Part shown: one piece after another, positions 41,374 through 49,050 of the stretch
Numbering within the stretch: the stretch's first letter is position 1
Layout: each line of letters opens with the position of its first letter
From: Pseudomonas viridiflava
Lineage (GTDB): Bacteria; Pseudomonadota; Gammaproteobacteria; Pseudomonadales; Pseudomonadaceae
Direction of reading: 5' to 3'
DNA length: 57,100 bases
Assembly: GCF_900583165.1 (NCBI RefSeq)
Contig: NZ_UTKY01000122.1
Coordinates: 1 to 57,100, forward strand
The notes under the pieces: model-generated
What the model was told of the DNA's origin: nothing
Seen by the model: the letters and a program-made list of their open reading frames with translations, nothing else
Database searches by the model: none
Translations under genes and position numbers: made by a program

Positions 41374-42171
41374 ATGATTCAGCCAAATGAACTGCCGGCA
41401 GCTGTCCGGTACGAAAAACAAGCCGGCGGCGTCGTGCTAATCACGATTAATAACGCCAACCGCGAAAATTGCATTGATGAAGCGGTCCACGAAGGGTTGT
41501 GTGAAGCCTGGGTAAAATTTCGTAAAGACCCAGAGCTGAACGTAGCGGTGCTGACAGGGGCTGGCGAGAAGTCTTTTTGTTCGGGTTGGGACATCAAAGG
41601 TTACGCGAAACGTACCTCCACCCTGAGTTTGAACGAACTGCGTGAACGCGCCGCCTATGAGCCAGGGCTCGGCGGTCTGACCCGTGGCGTCGAGGTGTAC
41701 AAGCCCATCATCGCCGCGATCAACGGATATTGCCTCGCAGGCGGAATGGAACTGGCCATGGCCTGCGACATTCGTTTTTCAGTGCCCGAAGCCCAGTTTG
41801 GTGTGCTGAACAGGCGCTGGGATATCGGTTGCGAGTCGGGCCTGACTCAACGTCTGCCGCATATCGTCGGCCTGGGCAATGCGCTGGACTTGATTCTCAG
41901 CGGTCGGCAATTCACCGCTGAAGAAGCCCTGCGCATCAACTTCCTGAATCAGGTTGTCCCCCGTGAAGCCTTGTTGGACAAGGCCCTGGAATACGCCAGG
42001 CAAATTGCCGCACTCCCGCAAGCCTCGCTGCGCACTGATAAAGAGTCGGTACTGCGCGGCCTGGGGCGACCGCTGCAGGACGGGCTATGGATGGAAAACA
42101 CCCTCTGGAACAGCACGGTTCACTCAGAGGAACTTGAAAACGGCATCTCCCGTTTCGGCGCGCGTCAATAA
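41374..42171 (+). CDS. Enoyl-CoA hydratase/isomerase (crotonase family)
   Basis: 265 residues; AGGAG overlapping the previous stop codon sets the start. Crotonase motifs: SFCSGWDIKGYAK (oxyanion hole) and NGYCLAGGMELAMACDIRFS with Glu in GGMELAM; the second acidic position region reads FGVLNRRWDIGCESGLTQRL, so the usual catalytic Glu of hydratases is not at the normal spot. That pattern is seen in carnitinyl-CoA dehydratase and other specialised crotonases. It is translationally close to the aldehyde dehydrogenase and 24 bases before the SDR gene. Reaction not assigned. Confidence 0.85.
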   Translation: MIQPNELPAAVRYEKQAGGVVLITINNANRENCIDEAVHEGLCEAWVKFRKDPELNVAVLTGAGEKSFCSGWDIKGYAKRTSTLSLNELRERAAYEPGLGGLTRGVEVYKPIIAAINGYCLAGGMELAMACDIRFSVPEAQFGVLNRRWDIGCESGLTQRLPHIVGLGNALDLILSGRQFTAEEALRINFLNQVVPREALLDKALEYARQIAALPQASLRTDKESVLRGLGRPLQDGLWMENTLWNSTVHSEELENGISRFGARQ

Positions 42172-42195
42172 CTCATCCAATAAGAGGTAATTATC

Positions 42196-42969
42196 ATGAC
42201 TAAAAACACCAACAACATGACCGGTAAAACCATCATCATCACTGGCGCTGCCCGTGGGCTAGGTCAAACCTATGCGCTGGAACTGGGCCGCTTGGGCGCC
42301 AACATTGTCCTGGCAGACTTCAATGACTGTGTAGAGTCCGAAAATCTTCTGGCCAAGGAAAATATTCCCTTTCTGACGGTAAAAGTAGACGTCGCAGACG
42401 CGACCAGCACTCAGAAGATGGCAGAGGCTGCCGTTGAACGCTTCGGCAAGATCGACGTCTTGGTCAACAATGCAGCCTTGTGGGCCGATCTCAAAAATAC
42501 GCCGTTCACGGACATCGATCCGGACATCTGGGACCGCTGCATGAATGTCAACGTCAAGGGTGTCTGGAATTGCTCCAAAGCCGTATTCCCTTCGATGAAA
42601 GCGGCCGGCGGCGGCAGTATCATCAACATCGCGTCCCTGGCCGCGGTCTACGGCATGCCCTATGCCCTGCACTACACCGCTTCCAAAGCAGCCGTCATTG
42701 GTATTACCCGTGGTTTGGCCCGTGAAGTCGGCCGCCACTGGATCCGTGTAAACAGCATCGCACCGAGCCTGGTACTGACCGAGGCTACCAGCCAGTTCTT
42801 CGACGACAAGCTGGACAAAGCTACAGACGCGATCAAGTCGGGTCAGAGCCTCAAGGGCAACCTGACACCGGATGACGTCGTCGGTGCCGTCATCTTCCTC
42901 GCCAGCGAAGGCAGCGGTTTCGTTACTGGTCAGACGTTGATGGTGGACGGTGGCACTACCCTCCTCTAA
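42196..42969 (+). CDS. Short-chain dehydrogenase/reductase
   Basis: 257 residues, classical SDR. NAD(P)-binding TGAARGLGQTYALELG at 17-32 with Asp41 after the second strand (preference for NAD), NNAALW in place of NNAG, catalytic Ser147, Tyr160 and Lys164 (ALHYTASKAAV), and C-terminal GSGFVTGQTLMVDGGTTL. GAGGT precedes the ATG by 7 bases. It oxidises or reduces an alcohol/ketone of the pathway encoded here, perhaps a hydroxyacyl-CoA or an alcohol precursor of the aldehyde. It is the third gene of the operon. Confidence 0.88.
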   Translation: MTKNTNNMTGKTIIITGAARGLGQTYALELGRLGANIVLADFNDCVESENLLAKENIPFLTVKVDVADATSTQKMAEAAVERFGKIDVLVNNAALWADLKNTPFTDIDPDIWDRCMNVNVKGVWNCSKAVFPSMKAAGGGSIINIASLAAVYGMPYALHYTASKAAVIGITRGLAREVGRHWIRVNSIAPSLVLTEATSQFFDDKLDKATDAIKSGQSLKGNLTPDDVVGAVIFLASEGSGFVTGQTLMVDGGTTLL

Positions 42970-43033
42970 CACCTCTGCTCGTCACTAGCCTAAACAATAA
43001 AAAACTTCTCAGGCTCGCTACAGCCGTCTCGGT

Positions 43034-43047
43034 TAACGCACACGTTA
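43034..43047. promoter_or_regulatory. Inverted repeat before the MHS permease
   Basis: TAACG-CACA-CGTTA is a perfect 5-base dyad 47 bases before the permease ATG. The half-site matches those of the TetR operator candidates at 37037 and 39829 but the spacing is wider, so it may be a weaker or unrelated site. Confidence 0.4.
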
Positions 43048-43093
43048 GCCAGGAGGGCTGTGGGAGCTCATCCGTAAAACACGGTGAATGACA

Positions 43094-44671
43094 ATGGCTA
43101 CTGTAATCGATACAGACGCTCACACAACGCACACCACCACCCCCAAAGAAGAACGGCGAGTGATACTAGGCTCGTCATTGGGGACTGTATTCGAATGGTA
43201 TGACTTCTACTTGTACGGAAGCCTCGCCGTGTTTTTCGGCTCGTTATTCTTTCCGAAAGGCAACGAAACAGCGGCCCTGTTGGCCAGCCTGGCTACTTTT
43301 GGCGCCGGGTTTGCCATCAGGCCTGTAGGCGCAATCATATTCGGGCGCCTTGGCGACCTGTTCGGCCGCAAAAAAACCTTCCTCGCCACCATTGTAATCA
43401 TGGGTTTGTCTACCGCCTTGGTGGGTGTCCTGCCGACCTACGAACAAGTGGGTATTCTCGCGCCGATCCTGTTAGTGCTCCTTCGACTGATCCAGGGCCT
43501 GGCCATGGGCGGCGAATATGGCGGTGCCGCCATTTACGTCGCCGAACACGCGCCTGCGAAGAAGCGTGGCTTTCGCACCAGCTGGATCCAGACCACCGGA
43601 ACCATCGGGTTCTTGCTGTCACTTGGCGTCATTCTTACCTGTCGGTCACTGCTGGGCGAGGAGGAATTCCGTGCGTGGGGGTGGCGTATTCCATTCCTGC
43701 TGTCGCTGGTGCTGCTGATGGTCTCGGTCTATATCCGCATGACACTCAGCGAATCCCCGGTTTTTCTCAAGATGAAGGCCGAGCACAAGTTATCGGCCAA
43801 CCCGGTGAAGGAAAGCTTTGGCGACTCGAAAAACCTGCGCCTTGTGTTCATTGCATTGTTGGGCGCCATTGCCGGACAAGCGGTCGTTTGGTACACCGGG
43901 CAGTTTTACGCCCTGTTCTTTCTGCAAAGTATCCTGAAGATCGAGTTTGGCCTGTCCACCATGCTGGTCGCGTTGGCATTGGTCATCGGAACTCCGCTCT
44001 TCGTGTTCTTCGGATACCTATCGGATAAGGTCGGTAGAAAGCCGATTATTCTTGCCGGCTGCCTCCTGGGGGCACTGACCTTCATGCCTATCTACAAAGG
44101 GCTGATGCACTACGGCAACCCCGCCTTGGAAGCCGCTATTGCTGCCACCCCTGTAATCCTTACCGCCCCAGAAAACTGCAATAACTGCGATGTCATCCGC
44201 AATGAACTGTCGGCGCATGGTGTGCCCTATCGTACGGTGATAGAGGCAAACAAAAGTGTTGCTATTTCCATCGGCGCCCTTAATTTGACCGCGCCCGACA
44301 AGCCGACACTGACAGCGGCGTTAGCCAGTGCCGGTTACCCGGGCGCTGCGGACCCGACCCAGGTCAACAAGCCAATGATGTTGCTGCTGCTGGTGCTGTT
44401 GATGACGTACGTCACCATGGTGTACGGCCCCATGGCCGCCTTCCTGGTCGAGTTGTTCCCTGCACGCATTCGCTACACCTCCATGTCATTGCCCTATCAC
44501 TTGGGGAATGGCTGCTTCGGTGGCTTCCTGCCGCTGATCTCATCTTGGCTGGTGCTGTGGACAGGCAATGTTTATGCGGGGCTTTACTACCCCATCGGCG
44601 TAGCGACGCTCACCTGCATCGTTGGTTTTATCTACATACGTGAAACCAAGAATCTCGATCTGAACCGTTAA
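43094..44671 (+). CDS. MFS permease, MHS family, with an inserted loop
   Basis: 525 residues from ATG 43094 (GGTGA six bases ahead; ATG 43088 is possible). MHS motifs: SSLGTVFEWYDFYLYGSLAV, RPVGAIIFGRLGDLFGRKKT and RLIQGLAMGGEYGGAAIYVA. Between helices 8 and 9 there is a hydrophilic insert of about 90 residues with NCNNCDVIRNELSAHGVPYR and several Ala/Pro-rich stretches, which makes the protein longer than usual MHS carriers (430-480). It is a proton-coupled importer, probably of a carboxylic acid used by this island. It stands 118 bases after the SDR and 54 before the CitE-like lyase. Confidence 0.85.
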   Translation: MATVIDTDAHTTHTTTPKEERRVILGSSLGTVFEWYDFYLYGSLAVFFGSLFFPKGNETAALLASLATFGAGFAIRPVGAIIFGRLGDLFGRKKTFLATIVIMGLSTALVGVLPTYEQVGILAPILLVLLRLIQGLAMGGEYGGAAIYVAEHAPAKKRGFRTSWIQTTGTIGFLLSLGVILTCRSLLGEEEFRAWGWRIPFLLSLVLLMVSVYIRMTLSESPVFLKMKAEHKLSANPVKESFGDSKNLRLVFIALLGAIAGQAVVWYTGQFYALFFLQSILKIEFGLSTMLVALALVIGTPLFVFFGYLSDKVGRKPIILAGCLLGALTFMPIYKGLMHYGNPALEAAIAATPVILTAPENCNNCDVIRNELSAHGVPYRTVIEANKSVAISIGALNLTAPDKPTLTAALASAGYPGAADPTQVNKPMMLLLLVLLMTYVTMVYGPMAAFLVELFPARIRYTSMSLPYHLGNGCFGGFLPLISSWLVLWTGNVYAGLYYPIGVATLTCIVGFIYIRETKNLDLNR

Positions 44672-44725
44672 TCACTACCTGCAGGTATTGCGCTGTTCAG
44701 TGCAATGCCTGCCGCGGGAGCCCCT

Positions 44726-45523
44726 ATGATTAGGACTGTGTTATTTGTGCCTGGGGACAGGCCGGAACGCTTCGAAAAAGCTATAGCGACAGGCGCAGGC
44801 CGCGTCGTCATCGACCTGGAAGATGCCGTTGAGCCACAGCATAAGGACCAGGCGCGCGAAAATGCTGATCGGTATTTGGCGCAGACGCGTCATCAAAATG
44901 TGATGGTCAGGATCAACTCAAATGGCGATGAGGCTTATAAACAGGACCTGGCGTTGTGCCGGGCTCATCCCCACCTGGCTGGTGTCATGGTGCCAAAGGC
45001 CGAAAGCCTTAAACAGCTGGAAGAAGTCGCTGATACCTGCTGCAAAATCTGGCCACTGATAGAAACACCTCAAGGCCTTTTGACACTCCCCGAGTCAGCG
45101 ACCTGCAAGGGCATCGAGCGCTTGGTGTTTGGCGCATTGGATCTGGCTATCCAGCTCGGTATCAATGCCTACTCGCCCAGCAGTCACAGGATCTTCGACC
45201 AGGTTCGTTATGCGTTGCTATTACACAGCGCACTCAATGGCCTGGAACCGCCCGTCGACACGGTTTACCCCGTACTAAGTGATATGGAGGGCCTTAGCGC
45301 CTTTGCGACCGCCTCAAAGGATCTGGGCTTCGCCGGCATGCTCTGCCTGCACCCTAAACAGGTCGAGCAGGTTGACAGTATCTTTACACCTTCAGCACAC
45401 GAGCAAGCCTGGGCAGAGCGCGTGCTCGAGGCGGCAAGGCAGCACGGCGGAGCGTTTTCCTTTGAAGGGAGAATGATCGATGCACCCGTACTGACCTCGG
45501 CAAGGCGCATGCTGGGTAAATGA
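44726..45523 (+). CDS. CitE/HpcH-like CoA-ester lyase (citramalyl- or malyl-CoA lyase type)
   Basis: 265 residues from ATG 44726, chosen because GGGAG ends 5 bases before it; ATG 44705 lies ahead of that site. The TIM-barrel has RTVLFVPGDRPERFEKAIAT, GRVVIDLEDAVEPQHKDQAR (Asp30, Glu32 region), VMVRINSNGD with Arg63 and WPLIETPQGLL with metal ligand Glu113, then GFAGMLCLHPKQVEQV. Relatives split malyl-, methylmalyl- or citramalyl-CoA into acetyl- or propionyl-CoA and a 2-oxoacid. As last gene of the operon it may perform the final cleavage after the hydratase at 36131-36943. Substrate unproven. Confidence 0.82.
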   Translation: MIRTVLFVPGDRPERFEKAIATGAGRVVIDLEDAVEPQHKDQARENADRYLAQTRHQNVMVRINSNGDEAYKQDLALCRAHPHLAGVMVPKAESLKQLEEVADTCCKIWPLIETPQGLLTLPESATCKGIERLVFGALDLAIQLGINAYSPSSHRIFDQVRYALLLHSALNGLEPPVDTVYPVLSDMEGLSAFATASKDLGFAGMLCLHPKQVEQVDSIFTPSAHEQAWAERVLEAARQHGGAFSFEGRMIDAPVLTSARRMLGK

Positions 45524-45535
45524 CTGTTTGACTCT

Positions 45536-46366
45536 TTAGCCGGGCAACTTGAATGCCCTGCGCGCATTGTTCGCCAGGAAACAGCGCTGTACATCTTCCT
45601 CCAGGTTCAACGCTTGCAGCCCTTGTAAACAATCAGCGGCAGTCAGCATCGGGTAATTGGTGCCAAACAAGACCTTTCTCTTCCCCGCTCCACGCATATA
45701 CGCCACCAGCTCCGCAGGAAACCGCGAAGCCTTGTAGGCTGATGTATCCACGTAGACATTCGGATGCTTCATCATCAAGGAAATCATTTCGGCCACCCAC
45801 GGAAAGCCGATATGCCCGCCGACGATGCGCAGCTCAGGAAACTCATGCGCCACGTTATCCAGATAAGGCATCGGGCGCCCTGGCTCCGACGGGCGCATAG
45901 GGCCCGCGTGGCCTACTTGCAGACAGAAGGTGATATCCAGCTCGATGCACTCGGCATAGAGCGGGTAGTACCGGCGGTCATCAGGCGGCAGGCCCCAAAG
46001 CCATGGCAATACGCGCAACGCCTTGAAACCATACTGGCGGACGCAACGGCGCAGTTCCCTGACCGCCTCCATCGGCCGGCTCAGGTCCACCGACGCCACG
46101 CCAATGACTCGCTCAGGCTGCGCCATGACGGCCGCCGCCACTTCTTCGTTAGTGATCATCGGGCCCGCAGGTCCCCACCAGGCACTGGCAAAGACCTTCG
46201 ATACGCCCTCTCTCTGGAACGTTTCAAGCGGTTGCGCCGAGGTAATGTCAGGGCTGTTCTCGGCTAGCGCCTTCCACGCCGTGGGCCAGCGCCGCAGAGA
46301 CTCAAACATCGAGTCCTGCAAAAAGCGCTTGTTGGGAAACTGCATCCAGGCGTCGATAATTTCCAT
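45536..46366 (-). CDS. Amidohydrolase_2-fold protein lacking usual metal ligands
   Basis: 276 residues from ATG 46366. It has the TIM-barrel pattern of the ACMSD/amidohydrolase_2 family: KVFASAWWGPAGPMITNEEV, FCLQVGHAGP (His153), RIVGGHIGFPWVAEMISLMM (His185), NVYVDTSAY and KVLFGTNYPM. The N-terminal HxH metal motif is replaced by DAW (5-7), and the usual Asp of FGTDYP is Asn237. His153 and His185 remain. The family includes decarboxylases and hydrolases; with these changes the metal site must be altered or the protein non-catalytic. It ends a three-gene unit (synthetase, crotonase, this gene) and is convergent with the CitE-like lyase. Confidence 0.75.
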   Translation of the reverse strand: MEIIDAWMQFPNKRFLQDSMFESLRRWPTAWKALAENSPDITSAQPLETFQREGVSKVFASAWWGPAGPMITNEEVAAAVMAQPERVIGVASVDLSRPMEAVRELRRCVRQYGFKALRVLPWLWGLPPDDRRYYPLYAECIELDITFCLQVGHAGPMRPSEPGRPMPYLDNVAHEFPELRIVGGHIGFPWVAEMISLMMKHPNVYVDTSAYKASRFPAELVAYMRGAGKRKVLFGTNYPMLTAADCLQGLQALNLEEDVQRCFLANNARRAFKLPG

Positions 46367-46379
46367 GATGCTCTTTCTC

Positions 46380-47150
46380 TTATTCGCCCATGATTTCCCG
46401 GCGACGCTTGTCCTGTGCCCGGCGATTACCTGCATCGCTCATGCCGGTGGGCAGTTCCTGGTCGAGCAGCGTGGTACGCAGGTCAATCTGCTGCATGACC
46501 GAATCCTGCAAGGCTTTCTTGGACATGGCATACGCTACGTTGCAATCGGGCGTGATGCAGCGCGCATAGGCAATCGCGGTGGCCAGCAGTTGCGATTCCT
46601 CCACCACTTCATGGAAGAACCCGAGCTTCTCGGCCTGCTCCAGCGAATAGAGTTCACCCTTGAGGGTGGTCAGCGCGCCGACCTGGTCGCCCAGCGCGTA
46701 CTTGATGATTTCCACATACGCGGCCGGCATCGGAATGCCGATAGGCACTTCGTTCAAGCCGAACTTGGCCTCTTTGCGAGCGGCGATACGGAAGTCGCAA
46801 TCCAGGGCCGTGATCAGGCCACCGGCAATAGCGTGCCCGTTGATCGCTGCCACGGTGGGGCGCGGGTACTGGAAAATGCGCAGGTTGGTCGCGCGATACT
46901 CGGCGTACCACTGGCGGATCCGCTCTTTGTTCTGGCTGCCAAACACATCAAAGCTGTACTTGAAGTCGATGCCGGCGGAAAAGGCATTGCCCTGCCCGGT
47001 CAGAATCACCGGCAGCTCGCTGAACTCGGTTTCGAGCCGATCAAACGCGTCATGCAGGTCCTTGAAGAAGGTGTCGTTCTGCACATTGACCTTGTTGGTA
47101 TTCATGCGCACAACCGCACACCCTTCGATCACTTCAATCTGCCATGCCAT
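46380..47150 (-). CDS. Enoyl-CoA hydratase/isomerase (crotonase family)
   Basis: 256 residues from ATG 47150, with AAGGAA 7 bases ahead. The fold motifs NAFSAGIDFKYSFD and NGHAIAGGLITALDCDFRIA are present, and KFGLNEVPIGIPMP carries one catalytic-position Glu; the first Glu of typical hydratases (GG-CE) is replaced (AGGLITA). This arrangement is seen in enoyl-CoA isomerases and other crotonases rather than in standard hydratases. It lies between the amidohydrolase-like gene (13 bases) and the second acyl-CoA synthetase, in one unit. Reaction not assigned. Confidence 0.85.
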   Translation of the reverse strand: MAWQIEVIEGCAVVRMNTNKVNVQNDTFFKDLHDAFDRLETEFSELPVILTGQGNAFSAGIDFKYSFDVFGSQNKERIRQWYAEYRATNLRIFQYPRPTVAAINGHAIAGGLITALDCDFRIAARKEAKFGLNEVPIGIPMPAAYVEIIKYALGDQVGALTTLKGELYSLEQAEKLGFFHEVVEESQLLATAIAYARCITPDCNVAYAMSKKALQDSVMQQIDLRTTLLDQELPTGMSDAGNRRAQDKRRREIMGE

Positions 47151-47209
47151 GTTTCGTTCCTTATCGGTGGCGCCTCTGAAGCGGCGCATCAGTGAATGTC
47201 AGCGGCGCT

Positions 47210-48895
47210 CTAGCACACCGCCAGGGTAAGCTCTTCTTCCATGATTTCGCGCATCCTGAACTTCTGTACCTTGCCGGAGAGCGTCATTGGGAAGCCGTCG
47301 ACGAAGCGTATATAGCGCGGGATCTTGTAACGGGCGATCTGGCTGCTGCAGAACTCGCGTATCTCGTCTTCGCTGATCGCCAGGCCCGGGCGCACGATCA
47401 CCCAAACGCAGAGCTCCTCGCCGTATTTTTCATCCGCCACGCCGATCACCTGCGCATCCTGAATCGCCGGGTGTTGATACAGGAACTCCTCGATCTCGCG
47501 CGGGGAAATATTTTCACCGCCGCGTATCACCATATCCTTGATACGTCCGGTAATGCTGACGTAGCCCTCTGCATCCATCGTGGCCAGGTCGCCGCTGTGT
47601 ATCCAGCCGTCGCTGTCGATGGTCTGCACGGTCTTTTCCGGGTCGTTCCAGTAGCCTTGCATCAGCGAATAACCACGGATACACAATTCCCCCACGACCC
47701 CGATCGGCAAGGTGTCTCCCGACTCTGGGTGGACCACCTTGGCTTCCAGGTGGGGGTGGACTTTGCCGATGGTCGACACGCGTTTTTCCAGCGGCGTTTC
47801 ACAGGTGCTTTGGTAGCTGGCCGGGCTGGTTTCGGTCATGCCGTAGGCAATAGTGACATCGCGCATATGCATGTCGCGTTGAACCCGGCGCATCACCTCA
47901 ATCGGGCACGCCGTGCCGGCCATGATGCCGGTGCGCAAGGTGGACAGGTCGAATTCGTGAAAGCGGGGGTGGTCAAGCTCGGTGATGAACATCGTCGGCA
48001 CACCATGCAAGGCGGTGCAGCGCTCGTTCTGTACGGCCTCAAGGGTACGCACCGGGTCAAACGCATCGCTGGGATAGACGATGGTGCTGGCATGGGTCAA
48101 TGCCGCCAGGTTACCAACCACCATGCCGAAGCAATGAAACAAAGGCACCGGAATGCACAGGCGGTCGTTGGCCGTGAGGCTCATGCCTTCACCGAGGAAA
48201 AATCCATTGTTGAGAATGCCGCGATGGGTCAGCGCTGCACCCTTTGGAGAGCCCGTGGTGCCGCTGGTGAACTGGATGTTGATCGCATCAGTGTTCTTCA
48301 GCGTCGCAGCGATGCGCGGGACATGTTCATCCAAGGCATTCCCCAGACTCATCAGATCGCGAAAGCGCATAAACCCTGGCACGTGTTCTTCACCCAGGTG
48401 GATCACCGTACGCAATGCAGGCAGCCTCGCAGCACTGAGCTGTCCAGGTTTAGATGTGTGGATTTGCGGCGCAATGGTTCTGATCACTTGCAGGTAATCA
48501 GTAGTCTTGAACGCGGCCATAGTGATCAATGCCTTGCAGCCCGCCTTATTCAGCGCGTACTCAAGCTCCATGGTTTTATAGGCCGGGTTGAAGTTGACCA
48601 GGATGATCCCGACCTTGGCCGTCGCCAGCTGGGTTATCAGCCATTCGGCGCTGTTGTTGGCCCAGATAGCCACACGATCACCCGGCACAAGTGACAACGC
48701 AAGCAGCGCACTCGCCAGTTGGTTTACTTCGGCTTGAAGTTGCGAATAGCTGAGCCGGATAGCCTGATGGCACGAAACAAGCGCCTCGTTATCGGGAAAT
48801 CGTGCGACTACCTCGTCAAAGAAATCCCCCAGGGTTTTCTCAATCAACGGAATGTGAACCGCGCCACGCGAATAACTTCTTTTTATTGTGTTCAT
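47210..48895 (-). CDS. Acyl-CoA synthetase, AMP-forming (ACSF2-like), copy 2
   Basis: 561 residues from ATG 48895. AMP-binding loop FTSGTTGSPKGAALTHRGIL, AYGMTETSPASYQSTCETPL, GWIHSGDLATMDAEGYVSIT, GRIKDMVIRGGENISPREIE and the C-terminal Lys in MTLSGKVQKFRM. It is clearly a paralogue of the protein at 37093-38796, with long identical stretches around the active site but a different N-terminus and substrate-pocket changes, so the two may activate related but different acids. It leads a minus-strand unit with a crotonase and the amidohydrolase-like gene. A 37-base element 70 bases upstream is shared with the promoter at 52863. Confidence 0.9.
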   Translation of the reverse strand: MNTIKRSYSRGAVHIPLIEKTLGDFFDEVVARFPDNEALVSCHQAIRLSYSQLQAEVNQLASALLALSLVPGDRVAIWANNSAEWLITQLATAKVGIILVNFNPAYKTMELEYALNKAGCKALITMAAFKTTDYLQVIRTIAPQIHTSKPGQLSAARLPALRTVIHLGEEHVPGFMRFRDLMSLGNALDEHVPRIAATLKNTDAINIQFTSGTTGSPKGAALTHRGILNNGFFLGEGMSLTANDRLCIPVPLFHCFGMVVGNLAALTHASTIVYPSDAFDPVRTLEAVQNERCTALHGVPTMFITELDHPRFHEFDLSTLRTGIMAGTACPIEVMRRVQRDMHMRDVTIAYGMTETSPASYQSTCETPLEKRVSTIGKVHPHLEAKVVHPESGDTLPIGVVGELCIRGYSLMQGYWNDPEKTVQTIDSDGWIHSGDLATMDAEGYVSITGRIKDMVIRGGENISPREIEEFLYQHPAIQDAQVIGVADEKYGEELCVWVIVRPGLAISEDEIREFCSSQIARYKIPRYIRFVDGFPMTLSGKVQKFRMREIMEEELTLAVC

Positions 48896-48964
48896 CGTGT
48901 CTGTCTCAACATTGATGTGCTGCTGTGCCCCTTTGCACAGTACGAGAGTCGGCAGCGCTGGCAC

Positions 48965-49001
48965 ATTGGCAATACTGACGTTTTTTATGCCAATTTCGCC
49001 A
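48965..49001 (-). promoter_or_regulatory. 37-base repeated element upstream of synthetase copy 2
   Basis: On the plus strand it begins ATTGGCAATACTGACG and includes the dyad ATTGGCA (48965-48971) / TGCCAAT (48988-48994). It aligns without gaps to 52863-52899 with 29 of 37 bases the same by my count. Both copies lie 58-70 bases before the start of a minus-strand unit. The probable binder is the AraC-type regulator at 52902-53927. Confidence 0.65.
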
Positions 49002-49050
49002 AGCCAGCTATTCCTTGCTGGTGATGCGCCAGGCTGCGACGATTGAGGGA

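Noticed and set aside
37093..42171. Ferulate-type cluster (feruloyl-CoA synthetase, hydratase-aldolase, vanillin dehydrogenase)
   Set aside because: The gene types look alike, but the synthetase is of ACSF2 type and no aromatic-acid genes (vanAB or ring cleavage) are near.
46023..47195. 390-codon open frame opposite the amidohydrolase-like and crotonase genes
   Set aside because: It spans two well-supported minus-strand genes and their gap and shows no family features.
47192..48694. 500-codon open frame on the plus strand opposite the second acyl-CoA synthetase
   Set aside because: It mirrors the codon bias of the minus-strand synthetase gene, has no recognisable domain, and its amino-acid make-up (rich in His, Arg, Gln) is that of an antisense frame.
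36131..48895. Reading the island as the known itaconate (ict-ich-ccl) locus
   Set aside because: The CoA-transferase and usual partners are absent, and synthetases, aldehyde dehydrogenase and crotonases are present, so the name would overstate the evidence.
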